A DNA stretch of 64,000 nucleotides from Sandarakinorhabdus limnophila DSM 17366 (lineage in GTDB: Bacteria; Pseudomonadota; Alphaproteobacteria; Sphingomonadales; Sphingomonadaceae). Under the pieces are notes generated by a model. It worked only from the letters and a program-made list of their open reading frames with translations, did not search any database and was not told the DNA's origin. Position 1 is the stretch's first letter. Every line of letters begins with the position of its first letter. The DNA lies in contig NZ_ATVO01000008.1 of the NCBI RefSeq assembly GCF_000420765.1, forward strand, positions 62,001 through 126,000, read 5' to 3'. This document shows, piece after piece, positions 1 to 15,794 of this stretch. Made by a program: the position numbers and the translations under genes.

Positions 1-204
1 AGCGGCAAGCACATCCGGGTGCTGGCCCATGCCGAGATAATCGTTTGAGCACCACACCGTCACATCCTGGGTGCGGCCGTCCTCCAGATAACGGGTGGCA
101 TGCGGGTAATCACCCTGGTGCCGCTGCAATTCGGCAAACACGCGGTAATTGCCGCGTTCTTTCAAGCCGTCCAGCGCCGCCTGGAAGTGAGCTTCAAAGT
201 CCAT
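1..204 (-). CDS. hemA: 5-aminolevulinate synthase, N-terminal part (cut by window edge)
   Basis: Condenses glycine with succinyl-CoA to 5-aminolevulinate with PLP, the first committed step of tetrapyrrole synthesis by the Shemin route. Only the first 68 residues lie in the window; the reading frame is open to base 1. The stretch WCSNDYLGMG at residues 51-60 is the well-conserved N-terminal motif of the ALAS family. The gene is the last seen member of the leftward photosynthesis operon, 20 bp after puhE, the position it holds in many sphingomonad photosynthesis clusters, where it supplies extra ALA for bacteriochlorophyll. A second housekeeping hemA copy elsewhere is possible but cannot be seen. 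Confidence 0.93.
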   Translation of the reverse strand, partial: MDFEAHFQAALDGLKERGNYRVFAELQRHQGDYPHATRYLEDGRTQDVTVWCSNDYLGMGQHPDVLAA

Positions 205-224
205 TCATCTTCTCCCGGCGCCGT

Positions 225-1073
225 TCATTGCACGGCGTTTTGTCGCACCGCAAGCGGATTCGTGTCGGTTTGGGCCGACATTGTGACAGTTTCGTTAGCC
301 GATTTCTGCAGGCGCTGTCTCGCCTGTTCGGGCATCGCCCAGCGGAAGATTGCCGTGTCCTGCCACGGCACCACCAGGAACCCATGTTCAAGGAAGGCCA
401 GCGCCACTAGGGCAAAGGCCAGCGCATAGCCAGTGGCAATACCGCCGCGGCTGCTGAGCGCCAGATCGGCCAGCCACGCCGCCAGCACGGCAATGCCCGA
501 CACCGACAGGATGAAGAACCAGCGCGGCGGCGCGATGCGGAAATAGCTGGCCAGATAGCGCATGTGATCCGGCATCATCTCGGTCGACAGATGGGGCACA
601 CCGGCGAAAATATTGAACTTGGCCGAAAGCCGCATGACGAACAGCAGCAGGAAGGTGAGCGTCGCAGTCTGGTTCGGCTTGCCCCAGGTGGCCGCCGCCA
701 TCACCAGCAGACACACGAACATTGCCACTTCATGATAGATGAGAGTGCTGGCCGCCAGCCGGAAGCGCCGCCAGCCGCGCGCATCGGGTGGGCAGGGATT
801 GCGGTTAGGTCCAGTGACAAAGCCCATCAGGAACGACAATTCGTGCCAGCCCCACAACACCAGCGCACAGGCAAAGGCGACATAGGCCGCCCAGGCGCTG
901 GTCTCCTCGGCCGTGGCAATGATGCCGCCCATGGCAAAGCCCGACGCGACCGAAGCCAGCGTGATACTTACCGGCCAGGTGTGGCTGGGCAGCTTATCCA
1001 GCCACAGCACGAAGCCGGTGGCCACGAACCACAGCACGGTCGCAAACAGCAGAGGCAGTGCAAACTCGGTCAC
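225..1073 (-). CDS. puhE: Photosynthetic complex assembly protein PuhE
   Basis: Integral membrane protein of the PuhE (DUF3623) family, 282 residues, found only in photosynthesis clusters and linked genetically to reaction-centre/light-harvesting complex assembly; its biochemical role is not settled. The sequence is dominated by hydrophobic segments (about seven), starting with a segment at residues 4-24, and holds the family-like stretch FNIFAGVPHLSTEMMPDH in the middle. It sits between acsF and hemA, 13 bp after acsF, the canonical place. Assignment rests on family resemblance plus position. Confidence 0.92.
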   Translation of the reverse strand: MTEFALPLLFATVLWFVATGFVLWLDKLPSHTWPVSITLASVASGFAMGGIIATAEETSAWAAYVAFACALVLWGWHELSFLMGFVTGPNRNPCPPDARGWRRFRLAASTLIYHEVAMFVCLLVMAAATWGKPNQTATLTFLLLFVMRLSAKFNIFAGVPHLSTEMMPDHMRYLASYFRIAPPRWFFILSVSGIAVLAAWLADLALSSRGGIATGYALAFALVALAFLEHGFLVVPWQDTAIFRWAMPEQARQRLQKSANETVTMSAQTDTNPLAVRQNAVQ

Positions 1074-1086
1074 GACCCGCCCGCGC

Positions 1087-2166
1087 TTACCAGACCGGCG
1101 CCATGCGCACGTTGGGGGTGACCGCCATCTTGTCCACCGGGTGGAGATAGAGGCGGGCGAAGGTGGCAGCTGCCTTCAGCGACAGGCCGACGCGCTTGAT
1201 GCTGCCCATCAGGCCACCCTGCGCAACGGCGGCGTCAATAGCGTCGCTGGTCTCGCGCATGGATTCCAGCAGGGCGCGATAGGTCGGTGCATCGCTCTGC
1301 ACGCCGATCGGGAAAACCTGGCGGGTAATGTCAGTGGTGATACGAAAGACCTTGAAGCCGAAGTCTGTCGGATTGATGCCGAAGGCGTTGTACAGCGCCG
1401 GCCGCTTGTGATCGCGTACATACATGGTGGCATAGACCGCGTTCAGGAAGAAGCGGATCCACAGCACGTTGAGACCAGAGGTGAGCTTGGGATCGGACCG
1501 CATTAGCAGCGCAAAGGCCTCACCGTGGCGATACTCGTCGTTGCACCATTCCTGGAACCACTTGAAGATCGGGTGGAAGCGCTTTTCCGGATGGGCCTCC
1601 AAGTGGCGGTGGATGGTGATGTACCGGGCGTAGCCAATCTTTTCAGACAGATAGGTGGCGTAGAAGATGAACTTCGGCCGGAAATAGGTATATTTCTTGG
1701 TCTTGGTCAGGAACCCGAGATCGATACCGATACCGGCGTCCTTCAGGCTGTCGTTGATGAAACCCGCGTGGCGGCTTTCGTCACGAGCCATCAGCTTGAA
1801 CAGCGCCTTGGCATCCGGGTTCTTCATGCGCTTGGTGATCTCGGCGTACAGGATGCAGCCGGAAAATTCCGACGTCATCGACGAGACCAGGAAATCAATG
1901 AACTCCGGCTTCAGTTCCGGGTCCATTGCGGCGATCACGCCATCAAATTCCGGCGTGCGCTTGAAATGCTTCTTGTTGGGATCGGCGTTCATCTCGTCGA
2001 TCAGGCTGTCCCACTCGGCGCGCACACCCGATACGTCGATCTTTTCCATCGCGTCATAATCGGTGGTGTAAAAACGCGGGCTCAGCACGGTATCCTGGCG
2101 TGCAATCGCCAGCGCATCGTCCTTGGTGATTTCACCGCCGGCCTTGATGGGGGTGATTGCGTTCAT
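1087..2166 (-). CDS. acsF: Aerobic Mg-protoporphyrin IX monomethyl ester cyclase
   Basis: Oxygen-dependent diiron enzyme that closes the isocyclic E ring of bacteriochlorophyll, giving divinyl protochlorophyllide. 359 residues. Diiron ligand motifs are visible as DESRH at residues 129-133 and CNDEYRHGE at 208-216, with another acidic helix near residue 100. I chose the ATG at 2166 because the protein then begins like the family ([18 protein letters not shown]) and the ATG overlaps the stop of the preceding small gene as TGATG; the frame extends 33 codons further upstream but that part overlaps orf97. Its presence fits an aerobic phototroph. The anaerobic cyclase BchE is not in this window. 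Confidence 0.96.
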   Translation of the reverse strand: MNAITPIKAGGEITKDDALAIARQDTVLSPRFYTTDYDAMEKIDVSGVRAEWDSLIDEMNADPNKKHFKRTPEFDGVIAAMDPELKPEFIDFLVSSMTSEFSGCILYAEITKRMKNPDAKALFKLMARDESRHAGFINDSLKDAGIGIDLGFLTKTKKYTYFRPKFIFYATYLSEKIGYARYITIHRHLEAHPEKRFHPIFKWFQEWCNDEYRHGEAFALLMRSDPKLTSGLNVLWIRFFLNAVYATMYVRDHKRPALYNAFGINPTDFGFKVFRITTDITRQVFPIGVQSDAPTYRALLESMRETSDAIDAAVAQGGLMGSIKRVGLSLKAAATFARLYLHPVDKMAVTPNVRMAPVW

Positions 2167-2459
2167 CACGACTTCTCCGAGCTGAAGGTGATTTCGTAGA
2201 GTTCGGTCAATTCCAACTGGGCCTTCATCCTGGTCCACAGCCGGCCAAAGGGGGTGGCTTTCCACACCGTTACCGGGCGGCGCAGGGTGAGGCGCTCACC
2301 AAATGGCAGCTTCACCGCGGCACCGTGCACCTTCACCTGATCACCCGGGCCCAGTTCGATATCACCATCCAGTTCGACATGCGCGTGCAGGTTGTCGAAC
2401 GTGTGCTCGATCTCGATCGTGCACTGGGTATCAAGACGATCGCGGGTGAACAGGCCCAT
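2166..2459 (-). CDS. Conserved small photosynthesis-cluster protein, function unknown
   Basis: 97-residue soluble protein with no signal peptide or membrane segment and no recognised domain. It looks rich in alternating beta-type segments, for example [14 protein letters not shown] around residues 33-46, and ends in a charged helix. It is locked between puhC and acsF by one-base TGATG overlaps at both ends, so it is almost certainly translated together with them. I recall an unnamed short gene at this place in other aerobic phototroph clusters. A role in assembly of the cyclase or the reaction centre is an inference from position only. Confidence 0.8.
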   Translation of the reverse strand: MGLFTRDRLDTQCTIEIEHTFDNLHAHVELDGDIELGPGDQVKVHGAAVKLPFGERLTLRRPVTVWKATPFGRLWTRMKAQLELTELYEITFSSEKS

Positions 2460-3016
2460 CAGGCACCTCCCGCCAGAAACGGCATCGACGATTGCACCGG
2501 TGCTTTCGGAATGATCGGCTGATCCGGCGCGCCGCTGCCACCAGGCTGATAGGGGACAAGCAATTGCGCGAAGGCGGCGCGGTTGGTGCTACCAAAACTT
2601 CCCAGTTCAAGGATGCGCCCGGTGGAGGTGTCGGTTAGCGTCAGGGCGCCATCGGCCCATTGCGCCACGGTCACCGATCCGGCGCGATCAACCTGCTTCA
2701 GGCGGCGTTCGCGCATCATGCCGCGCATGACGCCGCGAATGAAACCGGTGTTGCTGCCCGGCGGGAAGATGAACACCAATCTGCCGGCCGCCACATCGGT
2801 GACCAGCAACGCGCCATCAGCGCGGTCTTCGAAACGGAACTCGCGGGCGACCTGCACCGCCACTTGCCGCCGTTCCCGCGATTGCGGCGCGGTTTCTGGG
2901 GCCGGCAGCACACCCAGCCGGATGCTGCCCACCGTAACGATCGAAATGGCAATCAAGGCACCGGCGGCATAGAGCGCCGATTTGGGGAAGCGTTCGTTGG
3001 TGAATTCACCACTCAT
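2459..3016 (-). CDS. puhC: Photosynthetic complex assembly protein PuhC
   Basis: Membrane-anchored assembly factor for the reaction centre-LH1 core complex. 185 residues: short cytoplasmic N-terminus, one membrane helix at about residues 13-33 (SALYAAGALIAISIVTVGSI), then a periplasmic domain with the family-type segment LVTDVAAGRLVFIFPPGSNT and a proline-rich tail. The frame is open far upstream, but the ATG at 3016 is favoured because it overlaps the puhB stop as ATGA and gives the normal PuhC topology. It ends in a TGATG overlap with orf97. Confidence 0.92.
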   Translation of the reverse strand: MSGEFTNERFPKSALYAAGALIAISIVTVGSIRLGVLPAPETAPQSRERRQVAVQVAREFRFEDRADGALLVTDVAAGRLVFIFPPGSNTGFIRGVMRGMMRERRLKQVDRAGSVTVAQWADGALTLTDTSTGRILELGSFGSTNRAAFAQLLVPYQPGGSGAPDQPIIPKAPVQSSMPFLAGGA

Positions 3017-3630
3017 GCTGCTGCCCCTACCATGGCGGGGGCCGGCACAGCATCCGTGTTTGCCGCAACGCGGTCCGGATCGGCCTTGGCCAGCGCATCG
3101 GCGAGCTGTGGCACGAAGTTTTCCGGGACGGATCGCAACATCGGCTGCGGCGAACCGAATTTCCACGGCCGCACGTGCGGCCACATCTGCAGATAGGCCA
3201 ACGGGAACCGCACCGTGGGCGTGAGCGAGACATCCACCATGCCGGTGCCGGCCGGCTTGACATCGGCTTTGCCGACCAGTGACAGCGGCACGTTCACGCA
3301 TTTCGGCAGCGCCACGCCAAAGCGGAGCACCACGCGCTTGTTGGTGAGCGTGTAGATGGTGGATTTCGCCTGCGCCCTTGCCAGCACCGCCAGCACGCCC
3401 AGGCCAAGCAAGGCAACTGCCAAGGTGGTGGCCGCGCCCACCACACCGGTGCCGCCGGCCACGAAGGCCAGGCTGGCAACAATCACGAACCAGACGGCAA
3501 CGAGGCGCGTGTGGAAAACGCCACGCGCCACACCGCGCCAATCAGGCGTGCCCTGCCACAGGATCGTTTCCCCTGGCGGCAGCCGCCCGGGCAGACCCGG
3601 GATTGGCTCGTTCTCATATTCCATCGACAC
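3013..3630 (-). CDS. puhB: Photosynthetic complex assembly protein PuhB
   Basis: 205-residue membrane protein needed for reaction-centre assembly in purple bacteria. Two adjacent hydrophobic segments (about 42-60 and 62-85) are followed by a bacterial PH-like domain that opens with STIYTLTNKRVVLRFG. The C-terminus is alanine-rich and unconserved. Start may be Met1 or Met3. A 76-bp gap separates it from puhA; its stop overlaps puhC. Confidence 0.92.
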   Translation of the reverse strand: MSMEYENEPIPGLPGRLPPGETILWQGTPDWRGVARGVFHTRLVAVWFVIVASLAFVAGGTGVVGAATTLAVALLGLGVLAVLARAQAKSTIYTLTNKRVVLRFGVALPKCVNVPLSLVGKADVKPAGTGMVDVSLTPTVRFPLAYLQMWPHVRPWKFGSPQPMLRSVPENFVPQLADALAKADPDRVAANTDAVPAPAMVGAAA

Positions 3631-3706
3631 GAAAAAAAGCTCCGTCTTTCCGCTCCAGTGCCGGCCCAGCCCCCCAGCCTTACCGCTGGTTCTGCCGGGA
3701 ACCGGA

Positions 3707-4480
3707 TCAGATCAGCGGTTCGGCCCGATCGGGGGTCGCCCACAGATAGCCAGCGCCATAATAGGCTTGGATCTTTTCTTCTTCGAGCAGGGTAACCTGA
3801 TCGGCCGACTTGGTGCGCGGCACGCCGGCAATCTGCTGGCCAGTGATGGCATCGGTCACGACACCGCCGCGTGACACGCGGGCCATGGTGATCGGCATCA
3901 GCACAGTGCCGGCGCCGCCAGCCAGATCCACTTCCAGATAGCGCAGGCAGGATTCGGCGCGGTCCATCCACAGTTCCTTGACCGTGCCGGCCTTGCCGGA
4001 ATCGAGGCCATAAACCGGCAGGCCACGCGGATCGACGTCGTTGGCGTGCACGTCGACCGGGTGCTTGATCATGCGCAGCGGCACGATGCGCGGCTCGCCA
4101 TGCATGTCGAGATCGGGGCGATCGGCGCGCTGGGCGATCGAGGCCGGGCCAAGACCGGAGGTGAGCTTGTCCCCGGTCACGTCGAGCGGTTCACCTGGCC
4201 AAACCCGCGGCAGCACATTGCTCGGCAGTTCGTCGCGATCGTTGGCTGTCGGCGTGGTCACCACACCCAGGCCGTGCGGCAGCGTAAAGCTTTTCGGCGG
4301 CTTGAAGAACAGCGGTTCGGTGCCGCCATGGGCTGCGCCGGTCAGATCATCCTCGACCGGATAGCCTTCGCGGCGGTCTTCGCCACGCAGATACCAAACG
4401 AGCCCAAGGAAAAACAGGAAGAAGGCGAAAAAGGTGAGCTCTGCGATATCCAGGCCACCAACCAGATGCACATTCGTCAT
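3707..4480 (-). CDS. puhA: Photosynthetic reaction centre H subunit
   Basis: H subunit of the type II reaction centre: one membrane helix anchors a cytoplasmic domain that caps the L/M pair and guides protons to QB. 257 residues, usual length. The helix is at about residues 12-31 (IAELTFFAFFLFFLGLVWYL), followed directly by the H-subunit signature RGEDRREGYPVEDD. The C-terminal PRC-barrel-like domain carries the conserved LPVYGLD and RYLEVDL segments. A Shine-Dalgarno GAGGGGAG lies nine bases before the ATG. The L, M, and LH1 genes (puf) are not in the window. Confidence 0.97.
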   Translation of the reverse strand: MTNVHLVGGLDIAELTFFAFFLFFLGLVWYLRGEDRREGYPVEDDLTGAAHGGTEPLFFKPPKSFTLPHGLGVVTTPTANDRDELPSNVLPRVWPGEPLDVTGDKLTSGLGPASIAQRADRPDLDMHGEPRIVPLRMIKHPVDVHANDVDPRGLPVYGLDSGKAGTVKELWMDRAESCLRYLEVDLAGGAGTVLMPITMARVSRGGVVTDAITGQQIAGVPRTKSADQVTLLEEEKIQAYYGAGYLWATPDRAEPLI

Positions 4481-4709
4481 GCGAGGCGTCTCCCCTCAAA
4501 GATGCTGTTCGTCACAAGATGCCCCATCTGCGGCGAACTGGCGCGAAACAAGAAAACCGAACCCCGCCGCGCCTGCGGGTTGGAAAATGACTCCCGAAAG
4601 AGTGTCATAGCATGCCGGCCACGGCCGTGGGTAGAGCAGAAGCTAACAGCAATGAAATGATTTGCCGTTGTCCAGGCAGGAAGTTTCGCCCTGCTCTTGC
4701 CCAGGTCGC
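4481..4709. promoter_or_regulatory. bchM-puhA spacer where lhaA would be expected
   Basis: 229 bp without a convincing gene, between bchM and puhA. In many related clusters this slot holds lhaA, a 12-helix MFS protein; nothing here resembles it. A 78-codon frame on the minus strand (4477-4713) overlaps bchM and puhA by ATGA at both ends, but the predicted peptide has no hydrophobic helix and looks like non-coding translation. A puhA promoter probably lies here, but I see no strong -35/-10 pair; the run TGTTAGCTTCTGCTCTAC on the minus strand only loosely resembles a TGT-N12-ACA PpsR box. Confidence 0.45.
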
Positions 4710-10012
<5,303 letters not shown>

Positions 10013-10023
<11 letters not shown>

Positions 10024-11599
10024 AATGGGATTTTGCCTCGTACAGCGTATCGCGGGTGATGGTGGTCACACCATGCTCGGCAGCATAGCGTTCGGTGTTG
10101 CGGCGGGCCTTGCCGCGCACAAAGAACGGGATTTTTCCCAATTCCGCAAGGGCTTCCGGTGTCCAGCCGCCTTCTTCGGCAGGCGCGGGTGCCGGCGCGG
10201 TGATGGTGGCAACTTCTCCTTCAGCCTGTTCGGCAGCCGGTGCGGGGTGAGCAGCCGGCGCCGACGCGTGGCCCAAGTGGCTCGGCCCGGCCGCATCGGA
10301 GAACTCGAAATCCTCGCGGAACATGGTGAGCAGATGCTCCTCCAGCCCCATCACCAGCGGGTGGACCCAGGTATCAAACAACACGTTGGCGCCTTCGAAG
10401 CCCATCTGCGGGCTGTGTCGGGCGGGGAAATCCTGAACATGGACGGGCGCCGAAATCACCGCGCACGGAAGGCGCAGGCGCTTGGCGATGTGGCGCTCCA
10501 TTTGCGTGCCGAGCACCAGTTCCGGCGCAGCCGCTTCAATGGCTTCTTCCACCGCCAGATAGTCATCGCTGATCAGCGGTTCGACGCCATATTTCTCGGC
10601 CGCAGCGCGCACTTCACGGGCAAATTCGCGATTGTAACAACCGAGGCCGACAACCTTGAAACCCAGTTCTTCGCTGGCCACGCGTGCGGCAGCGACGGCA
10701 TGGGTGCCGTCGCCAAAAATGAAGACGCGCTTGCCGGTGAGATAGGTCGAATCGATCGAGCGCGACCACCAGCCCATGCGACCTTGATCAAGATCGGTGG
10801 GCACGGGCAGCCCCGCCACGGCGCACACTTCGCTGACGAATTCGCGGGTTGCGAGCAGGCCGATCGGCACGGTTTTCACGGTCTTCTGACGGTATGTGCG
10901 CTCCAACCACGAACAGGCCTGCGCCGCAATTTCGGGATAGAGGCAGATATTGAAATCCGCCTCGCCGATGCCGGCAATGTCGGCCGGACTGGAACCCATG
11001 GGCGCCACCAGATTCACGTCGATGCCAAGATCGCCGAGCAGGCGGGTGATTTCGGCAACATCATCGCGGTGGCGGAAGCCGAGCGCAGTGGGGCCCAGCA
11101 GGTTGGCGCGGGGCCGGCGCGGGCCGTTCTCGCCCACCGCCGGCAGCGGCTTGCGCTCCTTGTCCGCCAGCGTCCGCACGATCTGGTAGAAGGTTTCCGA
11201 CGCGCCCCAATTTTCCTTGCGGCTGTAGCTGGGCAATTCGAGCGGGATGACCGGGCAAGGCAGCCCCATCGTCAGCGACAGGCCGTGCGGATCATCCTGG
11301 ATCAGTTCAGCCGTGCAGCTGGAACCGACGATCATCGCCTGCGGCTGGAACCGATCATAGGCGTCGCGCGCCGCCGTCTTGAACAGTTCAGCGGTGTCCT
11401 TGCCCAGATCGCGGGCCTGAAAGGTGGTGTAGGTGACGGGCGGGCGATGATCCCGCCGCTCGATCATCGTGAAGAGCAGATCGGCATAGGTATCGCCCTG
11501 CGGCGCATGCAACACATAATGCAGATCGCGCATGCCGGTGGCGACGCGCATTGCCCCGACGTGGGGCGGGCCTTCATATGTCCAGACCGTCAATTGCAT
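10013..11599 (-). CDS. bchB: Light-independent protochlorophyllide reductase subunit B
   Basis: Forms the BchN2B2 catalytic component that reduces ring D of protochlorophyllide in the dark. 528 residues. Asp36 in [10 protein letters not shown] is the aspartate that acts as the unusual fourth ligand of the [4Fe-4S] cluster in Rhodobacter BchB, and [13 protein letters not shown] carries a conserved cysteine. The C-terminal part, after an alanine/proline/glutamate linker, ends with a small domain ([22 protein letters not shown]) typical of this subunit. Three bases separate it from bchN. Confidence 0.97.
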
Positions 11600-11602
11600 C
11601 GG

Positions 11603-13446
<1,844 letters not shown>

Positions 13447-13572
13447 TACGCAAAAAACCCTATCATCCGGCCCCCTTCTGTCAACTGCGCACGCGCGGCG
13501 AAGTGACGAAACTGTAACGCTGGCGCCACGCCTGCGTTGACGGGCCGGCAGTGGCACGACTAGGTTGGAACA
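13447..13572. promoter_or_regulatory. Divergent bchF/bchG control region
   Basis: 126 bp between the two photosynthesis operons. For the rightward side I see a possible -35 TTGACG (13537-13542) and -10 TAGGTT (13561-13566), spacing 18, only seven bases before the bchG ATG, so that transcript would be nearly leaderless. A TGT-N12-ACG run starts at 13513 and is one base from the PpsR/CrtJ pattern TGT-N12-ACA. Both are pattern matches without other support. Confidence 0.4.
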
Positions 13573-14478
13573 ATGGAACATGTCCTCCCACCCGCCGTGC
13601 CGGCGCGCGCCGTGTTGCGCCCGCGTGACGTGCTGGAATTACTGAAGCCCGTCACCTGGTTCCCGCCGATGTGGGCGTTCATGTGCGGGGTGGTTTCGTC
13701 GGGCGTGCCGCTCAGTGACCGCTGGGGGTTGCTGATCGCCGGCATGATACTTGCCGGGCCACTGGTGTGCGGCAACAGTCAGGCCATCAACGACTGGTTT
13801 GATCGCCATGTGGATGCCATCAATGAGCCGCAGCGCCCGATCCCGTCGGGCCGCATTCCCGGCCGCTGGGGGCTCTACATCGCCTGCATCGGCACCATTA
13901 TCAGCCTCGCAGTCGGTTTTCTCATTGGCCCGGTGGTGGGCGTTGCCACCATCGTTGGCGTCGCCATGGCGTGGGCCTATTCGGCGCCCCCGCTGCGCTT
14001 CAAGGCTGATGGCTGGCTCGGGCCGCTTGTCTGCGCTGCTGCCTATGAAGGGGTGAGCTGGTTCACCGGTGCCGCGGTGATGGCCGGCGGCGTGCCCGAC
14101 AGCCGCATCATCTGGGTACTGTGCATGTACGCGCTGGGCGCGCACGGCATCATGGTGCTCAATGATTTCAAGGCGGTGAAGGGTGATGCCCAGTCCGGCG
14201 TCAATTCGCTGCCGGTGCAGCTGGGCGAGCGCAATGCCGCCGAAATCGCCTGCTGGACGATGGCGCTGCCGCAAGTGGTGGTGATCATCCTGCTGGCGCG
14301 CTGGGGCCTGCACTGGCCGTCGGCGATGGTGGCGTTTTCGCTCGCCATGCAGGTGGTGCTGATGCAGCGCGTGCTGGCCGCGCCCGCAGCCAATGCGCCC
14401 TTCTACAACGCGACCGGCACCACACTTTATGTGCTGGGCATGCTCACCAGCGCCTTCGGTCTGTCGGTGATTTTGTGA
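13573..14478 (+). CDS. bchG: Bacteriochlorophyll synthase (geranylgeranyl transferase)
   Basis: Membrane UbiA-family prenyltransferase that esterifies bacteriochlorophyllide a with geranylgeranyl diphosphate. 301 residues, about eight or nine membrane helices. The first Asp-rich motif is NDWFDRHVDAINEPQRPIPS at about residues 74-93 and the second is around DFKAVKGDAQSG (197-208), both needed for Mg-diphosphate binding. First gene of the rightward operon; its stop overlaps the next gene's GTG start (GTGA). Confidence 0.96.
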   Translation: MEHVLPPAVPARAVLRPRDVLELLKPVTWFPPMWAFMCGVVSSGVPLSDRWGLLIAGMILAGPLVCGNSQAINDWFDRHVDAINEPQRPIPSGRIPGRWGLYIACIGTIISLAVGFLIGPVVGVATIVGVAMAWAYSAPPLRFKADGWLGPLVCAAAYEGVSWFTGAAVMAGGVPDSRIIWVLCMYALGAHGIMVLNDFKAVKGDAQSGVNSLPVQLGERNAAEIACWTMALPQVVVIILLARWGLHWPSAMVAFSLAMQVVLMQRVLAAPAANAPFYNATGTTLYVLGMLTSAFGLSVIL

Positions 14479-15794
14479 CCACGCAGGCCCCACTCAGCTG
14501 GCCCGGCATCGCGCGGCTGGGCCTGGTGCAGAGCGCACTGGGCGCTATTGTCATGCTGGCCTCCTCGCTGCTCAACCGCATCATGGTCGTGGAATACGCC
14601 ATGGCCGCCGCGCTGCCGGCCGGGCTGGTCGCCTTCCATTATGGCGTGCAGCTTTCCCGCCCGAAATGGGGCCATGGCAGTGACGAAGGCTGGCGCCGCA
14701 CGCCGTGGATCATCGGCGGCATGGCCGTCCTGGGCGGCGGCGGTATCCTCGCAACCTTTGCCACCACATTGTTGGCCGGGCCGTTCTGGCCGGTGTTTGC
14801 GGCCCTGGTGCTGGCCTATGCGATGATCGGCATTGGTGTTGGCGCAGCCGGCACTTCGCTGCTGGCCTTGCTTGCCACCCGAACGGCTGAGGCGCGGCGT
14901 CCGGCAGCGGCCAGCCTGACGTGGATCATGATGATCGTTGGCATCGTCATTTCGGCGGGCACAGCCGGCGCGCTGCTCGATCCCTTCTCACCGCAACGAC
15001 TGATCGCGGTGGCGGCCGGCGTGGTGGCGGTGGCCTTCTGTGTCACCTGCCTCGCTGTGTGGGGCATTGAAGGCGGGCCACAGTCCGAAGCCAAGCGCGA
15101 AGCGGCTCCATTTGGCGAAGCTTTGAAAGGCATCTGGGGCGATCCGCTCACCCGCCTGTTCAGCATCTTCGTGTTCTTCTCGATGCTGGCCTATTCCATG
15201 CAGGATCTCATCCTTGAGCCGTTCGCCGGCCTTGTGTTCGGCATGACGCCGGGCCAATCCACCAGCCTGTCCGGCGTGCAGCACCAGGGCGTGCTGGCCG
15301 GCATGATCCTGGTGGGCGTGGGCGGCCATGCCTTTGGCGGGCGCGCGGGCATGAAATTGAAGCGCTGGATCGTTGCCGGCTGCTTGGCTTCGGCCGTGGC
15401 GCTGGCCAGTCTGGCGCTGGCAGCGCGGGCCGGGCCGGGTTGGCCGCTGGCCATCAATGTTGCCCTGTTGGGGTTTGCCAATGGCATGTTTGCCGTGGCC
15501 GCCATCGGATCGATGCTGGAACTGGCCGGCCGCGGCGGGCCGGGGCATGAAGGCATCCGCATGGGCCTGTGGGGCGCGAGCCAAGCCGCTGCCTTTGGCA
15601 TTGGTGGATTTGCTGGCGCTTTTGCCGTGGATCGGCTGCGCGCCACCCTGCGCGCCGATGCGCCGGCCTTTGAATTGGTGTTTGCTGCGGAAGCTGTGCT
15701 GTTTTTGCTGGCGGCGATCATCGCTTTCCGGTTGAATGACCGGATGGAAAGCAACCCGGCGGGCAGGCGGAATTTGGAAGAGGCAGTCGCATGA
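14475..15794 (+). CDS. PucC-type MFS protein (ORF428/Bch2 family)
   Basis: 439-residue membrane protein of the bacteriochlorophyll-delivery (BCD) branch of the major facilitator superfamily, related to LhaA, PucC and ORF428 of Rhodobacter. About twelve hydrophobic helices; family stretch RLGLVQSALGAIVMLASSLL at the N-terminus, and LNRIMVVEYAMAAALPAGLV just after. It lies between bchG and bchP exactly as ORF428 does. It probably helps pigment delivery or complex assembly. As lhaA is missing from its usual place, this may be the only LhaA-like protein nearby. GTG start overlaps the bchG stop. Confidence 0.9.
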   Translation: MTTQAPLSWPGIARLGLVQSALGAIVMLASSLLNRIMVVEYAMAAALPAGLVAFHYGVQLSRPKWGHGSDEGWRRTPWIIGGMAVLGGGGILATFATTLLAGPFWPVFAALVLAYAMIGIGVGAAGTSLLALLATRTAEARRPAAASLTWIMMIVGIVISAGTAGALLDPFSPQRLIAVAAGVVAVAFCVTCLAVWGIEGGPQSEAKREAAPFGEALKGIWGDPLTRLFSIFVFFSMLAYSMQDLILEPFAGLVFGMTPGQSTSLSGVQHQGVLAGMILVGVGGHAFGGRAGMKLKRWIVAGCLASAVALASLALAARAGPGWPLAINVALLGFANGMFAVAAIGSMLELAGRGGPGHEGIRMGLWGASQAAAFGIGGFAGAFAVDRLRATLRADAPAFELVFAAEAVLFLLAAIIAFRLNDRMESNPAGRRNLEEAVA

